Shown here one piece after another: positions 9,229 to 17,532 of a stretch of 64,000 nucleotides of DNA. Under the pieces are notes generated by a model. It did no database searches. It saw only the letters and a program-made list of their open reading frames with translations, and was not told where the DNA came from. Position numbers and translations under genes: made by a program. Source of the stretch: Phycisphaeraceae bacterium (GTDB lineage: Bacteria; Planctomycetota; Phycisphaerae; Phycisphaerales; UBA1924). The DNA is taken from assembly GCA_019636625.1 (NCBI GenBank), contig JAHBXE010000015.1:37996-101995 (forward strand), written 5' to 3'. Within the stretch, counting starts at the first letter, position 1. Every line of letters starts with the position of its first letter.

Positions 9229-9524
9229 ACACCAGGGGACTCGTGAACAACCGGTAAACCCCGGCCGGTGCGCCAGCGGGGACCGACGCACCGGATACAA
9301 CATGCGATTCGCGGCGGGGCAAACCCAGCACGCGAGCCGCGATCCAACCCGAGGCGCGCCGGCTGTGCGGGTTGCACAAGGCTGGTGTGGCTGAAACGCG
9401 CTCCGCGAGGCGCCGGATGCTGTTTTCTCGGACGCGGGGAGGCCCCCGGTTCACGTTCGCCGCACGCCGATGGCCGCGGGAAGGGGCGGCTCACGGGGTC
9501 AGCGCGCGCCGGGCACGTCCGGAT

Positions 9525-11585
9525 TCATTGGCACCCCACCGCGTACTTGTTCAGGAAGCACTGGAAGTCGTTGGCCGTCAGCAGCGGGTTTCCGGTTGAG
9601 CCGTCGCAGTTGGCGTAGGCATCGCCCACGGCGTACTTGTTCAGAAAGCACTGGAAGTCGTTCGCCGTGAGAAGCGGAGTGCCGGTGGATTGGTCGCAGT
9701 TGGGGTAGCACCGCACACCGAGGACCCATGTTTGACTGTCCGGGTTACCGGTGGCGACCTGGCCACCAAAGAGCACGGCGAAACCACGAGCACCATCGTA
9801 CACCATGGTGTGCGAGACTCGCGGCGAGGGGCCGAGGATCGGGCGCTGTGTCCAGAGCGTCCCGTCCCACTCCCAGGTTTCTCCGCCGCCCGTGCTTCCG
9901 CCAAAGAGAACCGTTACGCTGCGACCAGCGTCGTAGCACATCGCGTGGCTGTTCCTCGGCGACGGACCCGCCGTCACTCGCTGGAGCCAGGTCGCTCCGT
10001 TCCACTCCCAGGTATCTCCGGCATTGCCGCTGGCGGAGTGGCCGCCGAAGAGCACGGTCACCCCTCGCGAAAGGTCGTACGCCATGGCGTGGCCCCACCG
10101 TGGAGACGGGCCGGCGACCACGCGCTGGGTCCAGGCTGTCCCGTTGTACTCCCAAGTTTCACCGTTAAAGCCGGTCGGGTTCGATCCTCCAAAGAGAACG
10201 GTGACGCCCCGGCCTGCGTCGTAGGCCATGGCATGGATCTCTCGGGGCGACGGCCCCGCGATCTGCCGCTGGGTCCATGTCGAGCCGTTCCACTCCCACG
10301 TATCGCCCAGCGTGACCAGGCTGCTGTTCAATCCGCCAAAGATCACCGCCCTGCCGCGACCGATGTCGTAGGCCATCGCGTGACGCCAGCGGGCGGAAGG
10401 GCCGACACTGGACCTCAGCGTCCAGTGAGCGTCTTGCCGCGTCCACGTTTCGCCGTTGGGCGCCGTGGTGTGCCCTCCAAAGAGAATGGTCTCTTGGTTG
10501 ATCGGGTTGTAAGCCATGGCGTGGAAAGAGCGCGGTGCTGGGTCATCCAACCTCCGCTCCTGCCAGGTGGTACCGTTCCACTGCCATAAGTAGGTGACCC
10601 CGTTGCTGCGCATGCCAAGAAGGACCGAAAGGTTGCGCACGGAGTCGTACGCCATGGTGTTGCCCCACTGGGGCGGGGGCCCGTTGGACGTGCTAAGGGT
10701 CCACGAAGAACCGTCCCACTCCCATGTTTGGCCGGAGCTGGCCGGACCGGGGCAAAAGAGAACGGTCCTGTTTCGCGCGGCATCAAAGGCCATCGACAGT
10801 GTGCCTTCCGCCCCTGGTGGGCCGGCCGTAGCTCGTTGCGCCCAAGCCGTTCCGTCCCACTCCCACGTATCCCCAAGCAGGCCGGAGTTTCCCCTGCCGC
10901 CAAAGAGAACCGCCACGCCCCGTTTCGAGTCAAAAGCCATGGCATGGCCTGATCTTGCGGGAGGATGGGGCCCCGCGATCTGAGTCCACTGGGAGCCGTC
11001 CCACTTCCACATGTCCCCGACTTGTGATTGACTACCGCCCACGGAGCCGCCAAAGAGCAGGGTGACGCCGCGATGCGTGTCGTAGACCGTAGCGTGGCCC
11101 GACCTGGCCGGGGGCCCGGTCACCACGCGCTGCGTCCACGTGTTACCATCCCACTCCCACGTGTCGTCGAAGTGAATGGGGGCGGATTGTCCGGAAATGC
11201 TCCCTCCGAACAGGACAGTCACGCCTCGGATGGCGTCGAATGACATGGAATGTGCCGCCCTCCCCGTGGGGCCCACTTCAGAGCGCGGCGACCACTGTGC
11301 CCCGTTCCACTCCCACGTGTCTCTCAAGTAGCCGCCACTGGTGTTGCCTCCAAAGAGCACGCAGACGCCGCGGGATGAATCAAAGGTCATGCGGTGAGCG
11401 GTCCGACTGATCAGCGTCTTACGCAAGATCCACTCAGGCACCTGCGCGTGGGCGGGCGGTGTACCCCAGAGCAACGCCATCGCTGCGACGGCGAGGCAGA
11501 ACAACCGAAAGACGTGTCGAATTCCGGAGTTGTCCTGCGCAGTCCCTCGACCTGATCCCCTTGTCCACCTCAACTGTGGCTCCAT
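9525..11585 (-). CDS. Secreted kelch-repeat beta-propeller with GC-type dockerin
   Basis: 686 residues. A signal peptide (LFCLAVAAMALLWGTPPAHAQ) precedes about eleven kelch-like repeats of some 48 residues, each with the pattern GDTWEWxGxxWTQ, then PRxxHAMAYD, then RGVTVLFGG; repeats of this type fold as beta-propellers. The last 60 residues are the six-cysteine dockerin tag (CYPNCDQSTG ... NKYAVGCQ). The ATG at 11585 follows an AAAGGA about 11 bases upstream. No catalytic site is visible, so binding is the likely role. The neighbouring minus-strand gene carries a nearly identical tag at DNA level. Confidence 0.85.
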   Translation of the reverse strand: MEPQLRWTRGSGRGTAQDNSGIRHVFRLFCLAVAAMALLWGTPPAHAQVPEWILRKTLISRTAHRMTFDSSRGVCVLFGGNTSGGYLRDTWEWNGAQWSPRSEVGPTGRAAHSMSFDAIRGVTVLFGGSISGQSAPIHFDDTWEWDGNTWTQRVVTGPPARSGHATVYDTHRGVTLLFGGSVGGSQSQVGDMWKWDGSQWTQIAGPHPPARSGHAMAFDSKRGVAVLFGGRGNSGLLGDTWEWDGTAWAQRATAGPPGAEGTLSMAFDAARNRTVLFCPGPASSGQTWEWDGSSWTLSTSNGPPPQWGNTMAYDSVRNLSVLLGMRSNGVTYLWQWNGTTWQERRLDDPAPRSFHAMAYNPINQETILFGGHTTAPNGETWTRQDAHWTLRSSVGPSARWRHAMAYDIGRGRAVIFGGLNSSLVTLGDTWEWNGSTWTQRQIAGPSPREIHAMAYDAGRGVTVLFGGSNPTGFNGETWEYNGTAWTQRVVAGPSPRWGHAMAYDLSRGVTVLFGGHSASGNAGDTWEWNGATWLQRVTAGPSPRNSHAMCYDAGRSVTVLFGGSTGGGETWEWDGTLWTQRPILGPSPRVSHTMVYDGARGFAVLFGGQVATGNPDSQTWVLGVRCYPNCDQSTGTPLLTANDFQCFLNKYAVGDAYANCDGSTGNPLLTANDFQCFLNKYAVGCQ

Positions 11586-11851
11586 GTTTCTATGGTCCTT
11601 TCGCCAAGTGTGAGGGATCAGCCTACCAAACGGCTTGCTGAAATCAAGCCGGTATCAGGGCCCACCCGAACCCGTGTAAACGAGGGGATCTCGCTGCCCC
11701 GATCTTGAGGGATTCAATAACCCGCCGCACTTGCCCGCCGGCGACCGCAACGGCCCGGCGGCAATCATGCGATTCTGGGTACTCTCGCACCCAGGATGCA
11801 AGCGCATTGCACGGATCACCGTGGGTACCGCCGTGGCCGCCGCCTCGACTC

Positions 11852-12598
11852 TTATGGGCACCCCACCGCGTACTTGTTCAGGAAGCACTGGAAGTCGTTG
11901 GCCGTCAGCAGCGGGTTCCCGGTTGAGCCGTCGCAGTTGGCGTACGCGTCGCCGGAGGCGTAGGCATTGAGGAAGCACTGGAAGTCGTTGGCGGTCAGGG
12001 TCGGGTTGCCCGTGCTGCAATCGCAGTTGACGTAGCACGCGGGGCCGAAACTGATGTTGTCGATGACGTACGTGTCGCTCGCCGCGCCGGGGAAGCAGAT
12101 GGCCAGGGCGATTTCCGCCGTCTGGCGCCGGATGCCGACGAAGGACGCCCCGCCGCCGCCGGGTGGTTGGGGCGGGACGAAGACCTCTTCCAGGAGTTCA
12201 TTGTTGCTGTTGTACACGCGGAGAACATTGCCGGTGGACGTCGGGTCCCACCAGCCCAGTCCCACCTCCGAAACCGGGCGGCTGAACACGATGGATGTGT
12301 TGATGTACAGGCCGCTGCCGATGGGACCGGGCAGTGGGTGCAGTCCCCGCCCGCCGACCAGGGGCCCCGTATAGGCCTGCGAAGAGAGGTCCACGATGCT
12401 CATGCCCTGGGGCGAGGAGAAGGTCACACACTGAATCGTGGCAACCGGTCCGAGCGGGCCGGTGGGGCGGCCCTCGAACGTGATCAGGACATTGCCCGCG
12501 CTCAACTGGCCCGGGTCGGTCAAGGGTTCAGCCAGCGCAGGACCCGCCGCGGCCACTCCCGCGCAGGCGCACAGCAACCGCACGACTCGGTTCGTCAT
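11852..12598 (-). CDS. Secreted protein with GC-type dockerin
   Basis: 248 residues from the ATG at 12598, chosen because GGAGGG lies seven bases upstream. The signal peptide is VVRLLCACAGVAAAGPALAE. The body (residues about 25-185) looks like a beta-sandwich ligand-binding or carbohydrate-binding fold (LITFEGRPTG, GLGWWDPTSTGNVLRVYNSNNELL, YVIDNISF), common in exported planctomycete proteins. The C-terminal 60 residues are the dockerin tag, with an extra Cys in the first repeat (NCDCSTG). Its promoter overlaps the end of gatA. The 266 bases upstream of the kelch gene contain no other gene. Confidence 0.78.
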   Translation of the reverse strand: MTNRVVRLLCACAGVAAAGPALAEPLTDPGQLSAGNVLITFEGRPTGPLGPVATIQCVTFSSPQGMSIVDLSSQAYTGPLVGGRGLHPLPGPIGSGLYINTSIVFSRPVSEVGLGWWDPTSTGNVLRVYNSNNELLEEVFVPPQPPGGGGASFVGIRRQTAEIALAICFPGAASDTYVIDNISFGPACYVNCDCSTGNPTLTANDFQCFLNAYASGDAYANCDGSTGNPLLTANDFQCFLNKYAVGCP

Positions 12599-12673
12599 GT
12601 CAGATCCCTCCAAGGTCAAAGCACCCTCTCGCGGACGTTGACGGCCGCGCCACCAGGGTGTCCCGACCACCTC

Positions 12674-12701
12674 AGTCTACCGCGTGTCCGATTCCGCACA
12701 A
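12674..12701 (-). promoter_or_regulatory. Promoter of the 12598 secreted-protein gene
   Basis: Minus strand: TTGTGC (12701-12696), 16 bases, TAGACT (12679-12674). It overlaps the last codons of gatA and gives a leader of about 70 bases. Four other genes here share the 16-base spacing. Confidence 0.55.
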
Positions 12702-14098
12702 GGGGGAACCTGCGTGTGAAACTGGGTCGCCGATTCGAACATTTGGGCGGCGCGAAGAAGGCGGGCCTCCTGCCAGGCCGGACCGATGAGTTGCATCCCG
12801 ATGGGCAGCCGGGACATGCCAACACGAGAGAAACCCGCGGGAAACGCGATGGCCGGCAAACCCGCGAGGTTCACCCCCACCGTGTACACATCCTCCAGGT
12901 ACATCGCCAACGGATCGTTGACACGCTCGCCAAGCCGGAACGCAGGTCGGGGGGAAGTAGGCATCAGGATCGCATCGCAGGGCGTGCCGAACGCAGCGTC
13001 ATAATCCCGCTTGATCAAGCGCCGGACCTTGAGCGCGGTGGTGTAGTACGCCTCGTAATAGCCCGCCGAGAGGATGTACGTCCCCAGCATGATGCGGCGC
13101 TGAACCTCCGGCCCGAAGCCCTCGGCTCGCGAACGGGCGTACAAGTCCATCAGGTCCTTTGGATCGGCGGTCCGCCGGCCGTAACGGACCCCGTCGAAGC
13201 GGGCGAGGTTGGAGGAGGCCTCCGCGAGCGCCACGATGTAGTACGCCGCGATGCCGTGCTCCGTGTGCGGAAGGTCCACCTCGATCACGGCGGCGCCGAG
13301 GGAGCGGTAGGTCTCGATCGCGGCCTCGAGCGCGACGGCGACATCGGGATTGTTCGCTTCGTTCCGCGCCTGGCGCGGCACGCCGATGGTGAGGTGCTCG
13401 ACGGGGCGATCAAGATCGCGCGTGAAGTCGGGCACGGGCTGATCGGCGCACGTGGAGTCGAGTGGGTCAGGCCCACTGATGACGGTCAGCGCCGCCGCCG
13501 CATCGGCAACCGTGCGGGCCATGGGGCCGACCTGGTCAAGGCTGCTGGCGTACGCGATCAACCCGTAGCGCGAGACACGCCCGTACGTGGGCTTGAGCCC
13601 GACGATGCCGCACATCCCCGCTGGCTGGCGGATGGAGCCGCCGGTGTCGGAGCCGAGCGCGATCCGGACAAGGCCGGCGGCGACGGCGCCCGCGGACCCG
13701 GAGGATGAACCGCCGGGGATGCGATCAAGGTCCCAGGGGTTTCGCGTCGGACCAAAGGCGGAGTTCTCGCCCGTGGAACCCATCGCGAACTCGTCGAGGT
13801 TGGTCTTGCCGACAATGGTGGCACCGGCATCGATCAGACGCTGCACAGCGGTGGCGGTGAAGGGAGACTTGTAGTTGGTGAGGATGCGGGAGCCGGCGGT
13901 CGTGGGGGTGTTCGAGTGGTCCGCGAAACAGAGGTTGTCCTTCACCGCAACGGTAAAGCCGGTGAGTGGCCCTGAAGTCGCGGGCGAGGGATCGGGGAGA
14001 ACGGAAATGAAGGCGTTGAGGGTTGGATTGAGTTGATGAATCCGGCAAAGGCATTCCCCCGTTCCTGCCGAGGCCGCGCCGTGTTGAGCCGCGCTCAC
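12677..14098 (-). CDS. gatA: Asp-tRNA(Asn)/Glu-tRNA(Gln) amidotransferase subunit A
   Basis: 473 residues, the usual length. The amidase signature is intact: K53 (FTVAVKDN), cis-Ser S131 (GGSSSGSA) and nucleophile S155 ([12 protein letters not shown]). GatA releases ammonia from glutamine and feeds it to GatB for converting misacylated Glu-tRNA(Gln) or Asp-tRNA(Asn). The start is GTG at 14098, overlapping the stop of gatC (GTGA), so the two are translationally coupled. gatB is not in the window. Confidence 0.95.
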   Translation of the reverse strand: MSAAQHGAASAGTGECLCRIHQLNPTLNAFISVLPDPSPATSGPLTGFTVAVKDNLCFADHSNTPTTAGSRILTNYKSPFTATAVQRLIDAGATIVGKTNLDEFAMGSTGENSAFGPTRNPWDLDRIPGGSSSGSAGAVAAGLVRIALGSDTGGSIRQPAGMCGIVGLKPTYGRVSRYGLIAYASSLDQVGPMARTVADAAAALTVISGPDPLDSTCADQPVPDFTRDLDRPVEHLTIGVPRQARNEANNPDVAVALEAAIETYRSLGAAVIEVDLPHTEHGIAAYYIVALAEASSNLARFDGVRYGRRTADPKDLMDLYARSRAEGFGPEVQRRIMLGTYILSAGYYEAYYTTALKVRRLIKRDYDAAFGTPCDAILMPTSPRPAFRLGERVNDPLAMYLEDVYTVGVNLAGLPAIAFPAGFSRVGMSRLPIGMQLIGPAWQEARLLRAAQMFESATQFHTQVPPCAESDTR

Positions 14099-14397
14099 GC
14101 GCCACCCCCATCGCCGAGGACCTTGGGAACTTTGACAAATGGTGGCATGGCGTCGGGGGCCATGGCGATGAGCGCGGCAGGGGGCAAGGATGGGCCGGGA
14201 AGGTCGGGGTCGAGGCGGTTGGTGGCCTCGCTGATGTGGGTGAGCGGCTCGACCCCGTCAAGGTTCAGTGTTCGCAGCGTGTCCATGTGGGCGAGAATGG
14301 CCGAAATCTGCGGCCCGTACGCCGCGGCCTGACCATCCGTGATGGCCAGCCGGGCGAGGGTGGCGATGCGGCGGACCTGGTCCGGGGAAAGGCTCAT
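14095..14397 (-). CDS. gatC: Asp-tRNA(Asn)/Glu-tRNA(Gln) amidotransferase subunit C
   Basis: 100 residues from the ATG at 14397. The sequence ([12 protein letters not shown] near the start, the [14 protein letters not shown] centre and a C-terminal PKVLG) is typical GatC, the small stabilising subunit that wraps GatA and GatB. TATGCT lies six bases before the ATG, so the gatCA transcript is probably leaderless. A longer frame upstream has no similarity to GatC. gatA follows with overlap. Confidence 0.93.
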   Translation of the reverse strand: MSLSPDQVRRIATLARLAITDGQAAAYGPQISAILAHMDTLRTLNLDGVEPLTHISEATNRLDPDLPGPSLPPAALIAMAPDAMPPFVKVPKVLGDGGGA

Positions 14398-14409
14398 GCG
14401 GGGAGCATA
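14398..14409 (-). promoter_or_regulatory. Leaderless -10 element of gatC
   Basis: TATGCT on the minus strand (14409-14404), six bases, then ATG. No Shine-Dalgarno is visible. Confidence 0.5.
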
Positions 14410-14490
14410 CGGGGTGGCAGGAGAATCGGGCGGGGAGGGTGGCCATGATTTGTCCGACAACGGGTGGACATGGGTGGTCGGTGAGAAGGC

Positions 14491-15273
14491 ATGAGTCAGC
14501 GCGGCACCAGAACGTCGGCGTGGCGGCGAATCCGGCCATGGATCATGAATCCGGTTGCGACGGTGGCCCTCGGCGCGGCGCTGGCGTGGGATGCGGCGAG
14601 CCTGCCTTGGCACTGGACCCAAGGGGGACGCTCGACGGTGGGGGAGTGGGTCTACCAACTCCGCGGCGGGGCAAGGGTCACTTCTCAACCACCGGTTTAC
14701 GACGTCGTGGCGGTCAAAGAGTCTGATGGTGCCGAATCCCGCATCCGCATCCTGCAACCGTACATCGAGAGCATGGATGAGGCGACGCGGCTGCTGGCGG
14801 AGAACCCGGCCATGGTCTGCATCGTGACCTACACGCCGCGGCAGAGTCGCTCCGGCTTCTGGGCGGTGACCCGGCTGCACGAGTCACACACCATTGTTTT
14901 GACGGGCGGGTCCGCGTTCACGGCGGAGGACAGGCGCGCTGTGCGACGGGCGACGCTCGAGGCCGTGCTCGGCCCGGAGTCGCTGCGAGATCCGGTCGTG
15001 GCCCGCGTGAGCCGGGAGGACTTTTCGGCGACACGGGTGCTCTGGGGCGGCGTGGCACACAACGTAATGGCTGCGACGGGCGTGTTGCTGTTCGGCCTGT
15101 CGCTGGGGTGGGTTCCGGCGTACTGGGCCGCGGCGAGACGGCGGCGAGCGCGGGCGGCGCTGTGGCGCGGGGAGTGCCCGGGGTGCGGATATTCGCTGCG
15201 GGGATTGGAGGCTGCGAAGTGTCCAGAGTGCGGCCGGGAAGTGAAAGACCCCGGCGCGGGGCCGGGGTCTTAG
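14491..15273 (+). CDS. Membrane protein with C-terminal zinc ribbon
   Basis: 260 residues, family not recognised. Hydrophobic segments are near residues 18-36 (an N-terminal anchor) and 185-205; between them is a soluble region of about 150 residues. The end carries a zinc-ribbon, ECPGCGYSLRGLEAAKCPECG, a planctomycete hallmark often found on membrane proteins. The topology suggests an extracytoplasmic middle domain and a cytoplasmic ribbon. It is divergent from gatC and ends inside its own terminator hairpin. No function is assigned. Confidence 0.75.
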   Translation: MSQRGTRTSAWRRIRPWIMNPVATVALGAALAWDAASLPWHWTQGGRSTVGEWVYQLRGGARVTSQPPVYDVVAVKESDGAESRIRILQPYIESMDEATRLLAENPAMVCIVTYTPRQSRSGFWAVTRLHESHTIVLTGGSAFTAEDRRAVRRATLEAVLGPESLRDPVVARVSREDFSATRVLWGGVAHNVMAATGVLLFGLSLGWVPAYWAAARRRRARAALWRGECPGCGYSLRGLEAAKCPECGREVKDPGAGPGS

Positions 15274-15275
15274 GT
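15246..15275 (+). terminator. Terminator hairpin overlapping the stop codon
   Basis: Perfect ten-base stem AGACCCCGGC / GCCGGGGTCT with loop GCGGG (15246-15270), directly abutting the TAG stop. It separates two convergent genes and may work in both directions; the following T-run is short. Confidence 0.6.
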
Positions 15276-15345
15276 TTGTCGGGAGGAAGAACCTCACGCG
15301 ATGCGTACGGGTACCCGAGCATATTGCCCGGAAGGGTCGACTTGC

Positions 15346-16365
15346 TCAGGGCTCCGGCCGAAGACCGAGCCGGGCTCGGGCCATGGCGATGGCTTCCCTT
15401 TGGGGGCATCCTCTCGAGTTCACAATGACGACAAGAGCTTGCCGTTCCAGCTCTGCAAGCTGCGCGAGCGTCGGGGCGTGTGGGTTCTGCGAAGGCGCAG
15501 CGCGGAGGCCGTTGATCCTGTCCAGGATTTCAGTGGCCGTTGATATCCGAAACTGGCAGAGTTCACCGATCGCCGGACGCCACTCGGCGACTCGGATTCC
15601 TGTTTCGAGTACTGAGAGGTCGTCTCGGTTCTGATGTTCGTTCCACAGGGCGAGTGCGCGTTGGAGCGCTCCCGGAAGGTCGCCGCTGGCGGCGCACCAC
15701 GTGGCTTGCGTGGCGCGGAGAGAAATGATCTCAGACACCGGCACCTGATTGTCAGGCATTGCTGCCAGGACCGAGTCGATCCTCTGAATCCCTTCGGCAT
15801 AACGGCCGAGCCGCGCGCTCAACATCGCCGCGTTCTTGGCCGCCAACCACTTGTCCCGCGGGAACGCTGCGCTCTCTTCCCGGTGCACTCGGTCGTAGAG
15901 GGCGATGCCTTCCGCGGCGTTGCCGCGATCTATCGCCACGAGTTGCGCCAAGTCCATGAGAATCACCGATCGGAGCGGGGGCGACTGGCGAGCGGCGTCG
16001 GGATTGCCGTTGAGCATGTGGAGCGCCTGCCGCAACTCCTGCTCAGCGAGCGCGGTGTTCCCCTCGCGGCGAGCAACGAATCCCGAAAGGCGGCGAGCTT
16101 CAATCGGATCCCAATCAAATGTCGGATTGGACACCATCAAGTCGAGCAAAGCACGGGCACCCGCGAAATCCGATTGGTCCGTCAGCGTGGCGATGCGCGC
16201 TATTGACTCGTGCCGAGCGCGAAGCTGGGCTCGAGTTGGGTGAACGGGTTGCTGTGGCGAGGACGCCTCCGACCCGCTTTCAAATGCGGCACCCGAGATG
16301 CGGAGCCCTCCAAAGGCTGCTCCAGAAAGCACTGTGGCAAGCAGCGCGATGCTGAGTTTTTTCAT
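15346..16365 (-). CDS. Exported helical-repeat (TPR-like) protein
   Basis: 339 residues from the ATG at 16365, selected because AGGAG lies nine bases upstream (a GTG at 16383 is also in frame). The N-terminus MKKLSIALLATVLSGAAFGG is a signal peptide. The rest is alpha-helical, with paired-helix segments such as GNTALAEQELRQALHMLNG and GRYAEGIQRIDSVLAAMPDN that look like TPR units counting loads over a series. The upstream gene, a Cys-rich secreted protein, ends 20 bases away, so they form a two-gene unit. Family not recognised; a protein-protein interaction role is a guess. Confidence 0.7.
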   Translation of the reverse strand: MKKLSIALLATVLSGAAFGGLRISGAAFESGSEASSPQQPVHPTRAQLRARHESIARIATLTDQSDFAGARALLDLMVSNPTFDWDPIEARRLSGFVARREGNTALAEQELRQALHMLNGNPDAARQSPPLRSVILMDLAQLVAIDRGNAAEGIALYDRVHREESAAFPRDKWLAAKNAAMLSARLGRYAEGIQRIDSVLAAMPDNQVPVSEIISLRATQATWCAASGDLPGALQRALALWNEHQNRDDLSVLETGIRVAEWRPAIGELCQFRISTATEILDRINGLRAAPSQNPHAPTLAQLAELERQALVVIVNSRGCPQREAIAMARARLGLRPEP

Positions 16366-16385
16366 TCGACGAGACTCCTTCACGG

Positions 16386-17192
16386 TTACGGAATGGCTTC
16401 ACAGCCGCAACACGGTGTCTGTGGAGGCGACGGCGGATTGCATACATCCGGACAGCAGGGGGTTTCGCGCTGACCATCCCATGGATCGGGGTCTGTAATC
16501 GGAACTCCCCCACATGGCGGCTGCTGCGGTGCCCATTGATAGTTCGGGAAGGAGTCCCACGTTACACTCCCGGACGCGATCACTTCCGAACAATACGTGT
16601 AGGCCCGATCGTCGATCACGATGCTTTCATCGCAAATCTTGACCCAGACAAAGGTCCACTCTCTGCGCCTTTCCCCGGCCCGGTGATGATGGTTCCACAC
16701 AAGCCTATAAAAGCGATCGAAACACATGATCGGCTGGCGCGAGAACTGGGTTGAAACCGACCGAACGTGAGATCCGCTTAGGGCTTCTTGCTGCTGAGTT
16801 GTCAAGGTGCCGGTGTATCCAATTTCAGCGAACAACTTTAGCTTCAATGCTAGTGCGTGCTGAACCCCATGCGTGCTAGACACGGACCAACTGATCGTGT
16901 CTGTGTGCGTAACTGTCGAAACAATTGGAGGACAACCTGGACACGGGATGGTGTGTGGGTACCAGCCGCAAGCACAGAACGGGAGCTTTTCCCAGTCTCC
17001 CTTTCGAAGTTCGTCAAGGCTTTCCGTAATGTGGTCTCGATCCGTAAGAAACGCGCTCCAATACAACCATTCACATCCCGGACCGGGGTTCTGGTCAGGA
17101 ACATGATTGTCCGGATCACAGTTCTGAGCCCTGGCCCAAGACACACATGAGCACAACAGTGAAGCGGCGAACCAAAGCCTGAGTGACAACAT
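16386..17192 (-). CDS. Secreted cysteine-rich protein of unknown family
   Basis: 268 residues with signal peptide LRLWFAASLLCSCVSWARAQ. The mature part has about 16 cysteines, including FCACGW, IPCPGCPP and a Pro/Cys-rich tail ending CCGCEAIP. The middle (HTDTISWSVSSTHGV, then LKLFAEIGYTGTLTTQQQ) alternates Ser/Thr and hydrophobic residues in the way long amphipathic strands do, as in some aerolysin-like beta-proteins; this resemblance is only visual. Local base composition is less GC-rich than in flanking genes. It is the first gene of a pair with the TPR-like protein. Confidence 0.6.
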   Translation of the reverse strand: MLSLRLWFAASLLCSCVSWARAQNCDPDNHVPDQNPGPGCEWLYWSAFLTDRDHITESLDELRKGDWEKLPFCACGWYPHTIPCPGCPPIVSTVTHTDTISWSVSSTHGVQHALALKLKLFAEIGYTGTLTTQQQEALSGSHVRSVSTQFSRQPIMCFDRFYRLVWNHHHRAGERRREWTFVWVKICDESIVIDDRAYTYCSEVIASGSVTWDSFPNYQWAPQQPPCGGVPITDPDPWDGQRETPCCPDVCNPPSPPQTPCCGCEAIP

Positions 17193-17215
17193 TCAATAAC
17201 CCCTGTTGGAGCGCC

Positions 17216-17244
17216 ACACTACTGCTATCGGCTACTTGCGTCAA
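17216..17244 (-). promoter_or_regulatory. Promoter of the Cys-rich secreted protein gene
   Basis: Minus strand: TTGACG (17244-17239), 17 bases, TAGTGT (17221-17216), about 23 bases from the ATG. The remaining intergenic stretch to 17532 is lower in GC and I see no gene or hairpin in it. Confidence 0.4.
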
Positions 17245-17532
17245 GCGTCTCTTACTCAAAACTGGTTGTTTGCCAGCCCTTCGCCCACAGCAACACACAA
17301 GCTTAAGTGATACATACCAAGCGCCATCCTAACACTGTTGGTGTTTGTGACCGGGATGTCGTCGCTTCGTGTCTGGCCGACCACCGTGCTGTTTCCCGGG
17401 TGCTGCCGCGCTTCTTGGTAGGCCTATGCGAACCAGACCCCTTGGCTGGGTTGTCGAGATCCCTGATGGACGAACTACCACGTGGCCCCTGTGGGCCCAA
17501 GACCACCTACTCGGAAAGACCAGCTATAGGGC

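Noticed and set aside
9525..12020. Regularly spaced repeats that might suggest a CRISPR array
   Set aside because: They encode kelch units and dockerin tags in frame; there are no short identical repeats with unique spacers.
12167..13708. 513-codon plus-strand frame
   Set aside because: Antisense to gatA, whose triad and overlap with gatC are clear.
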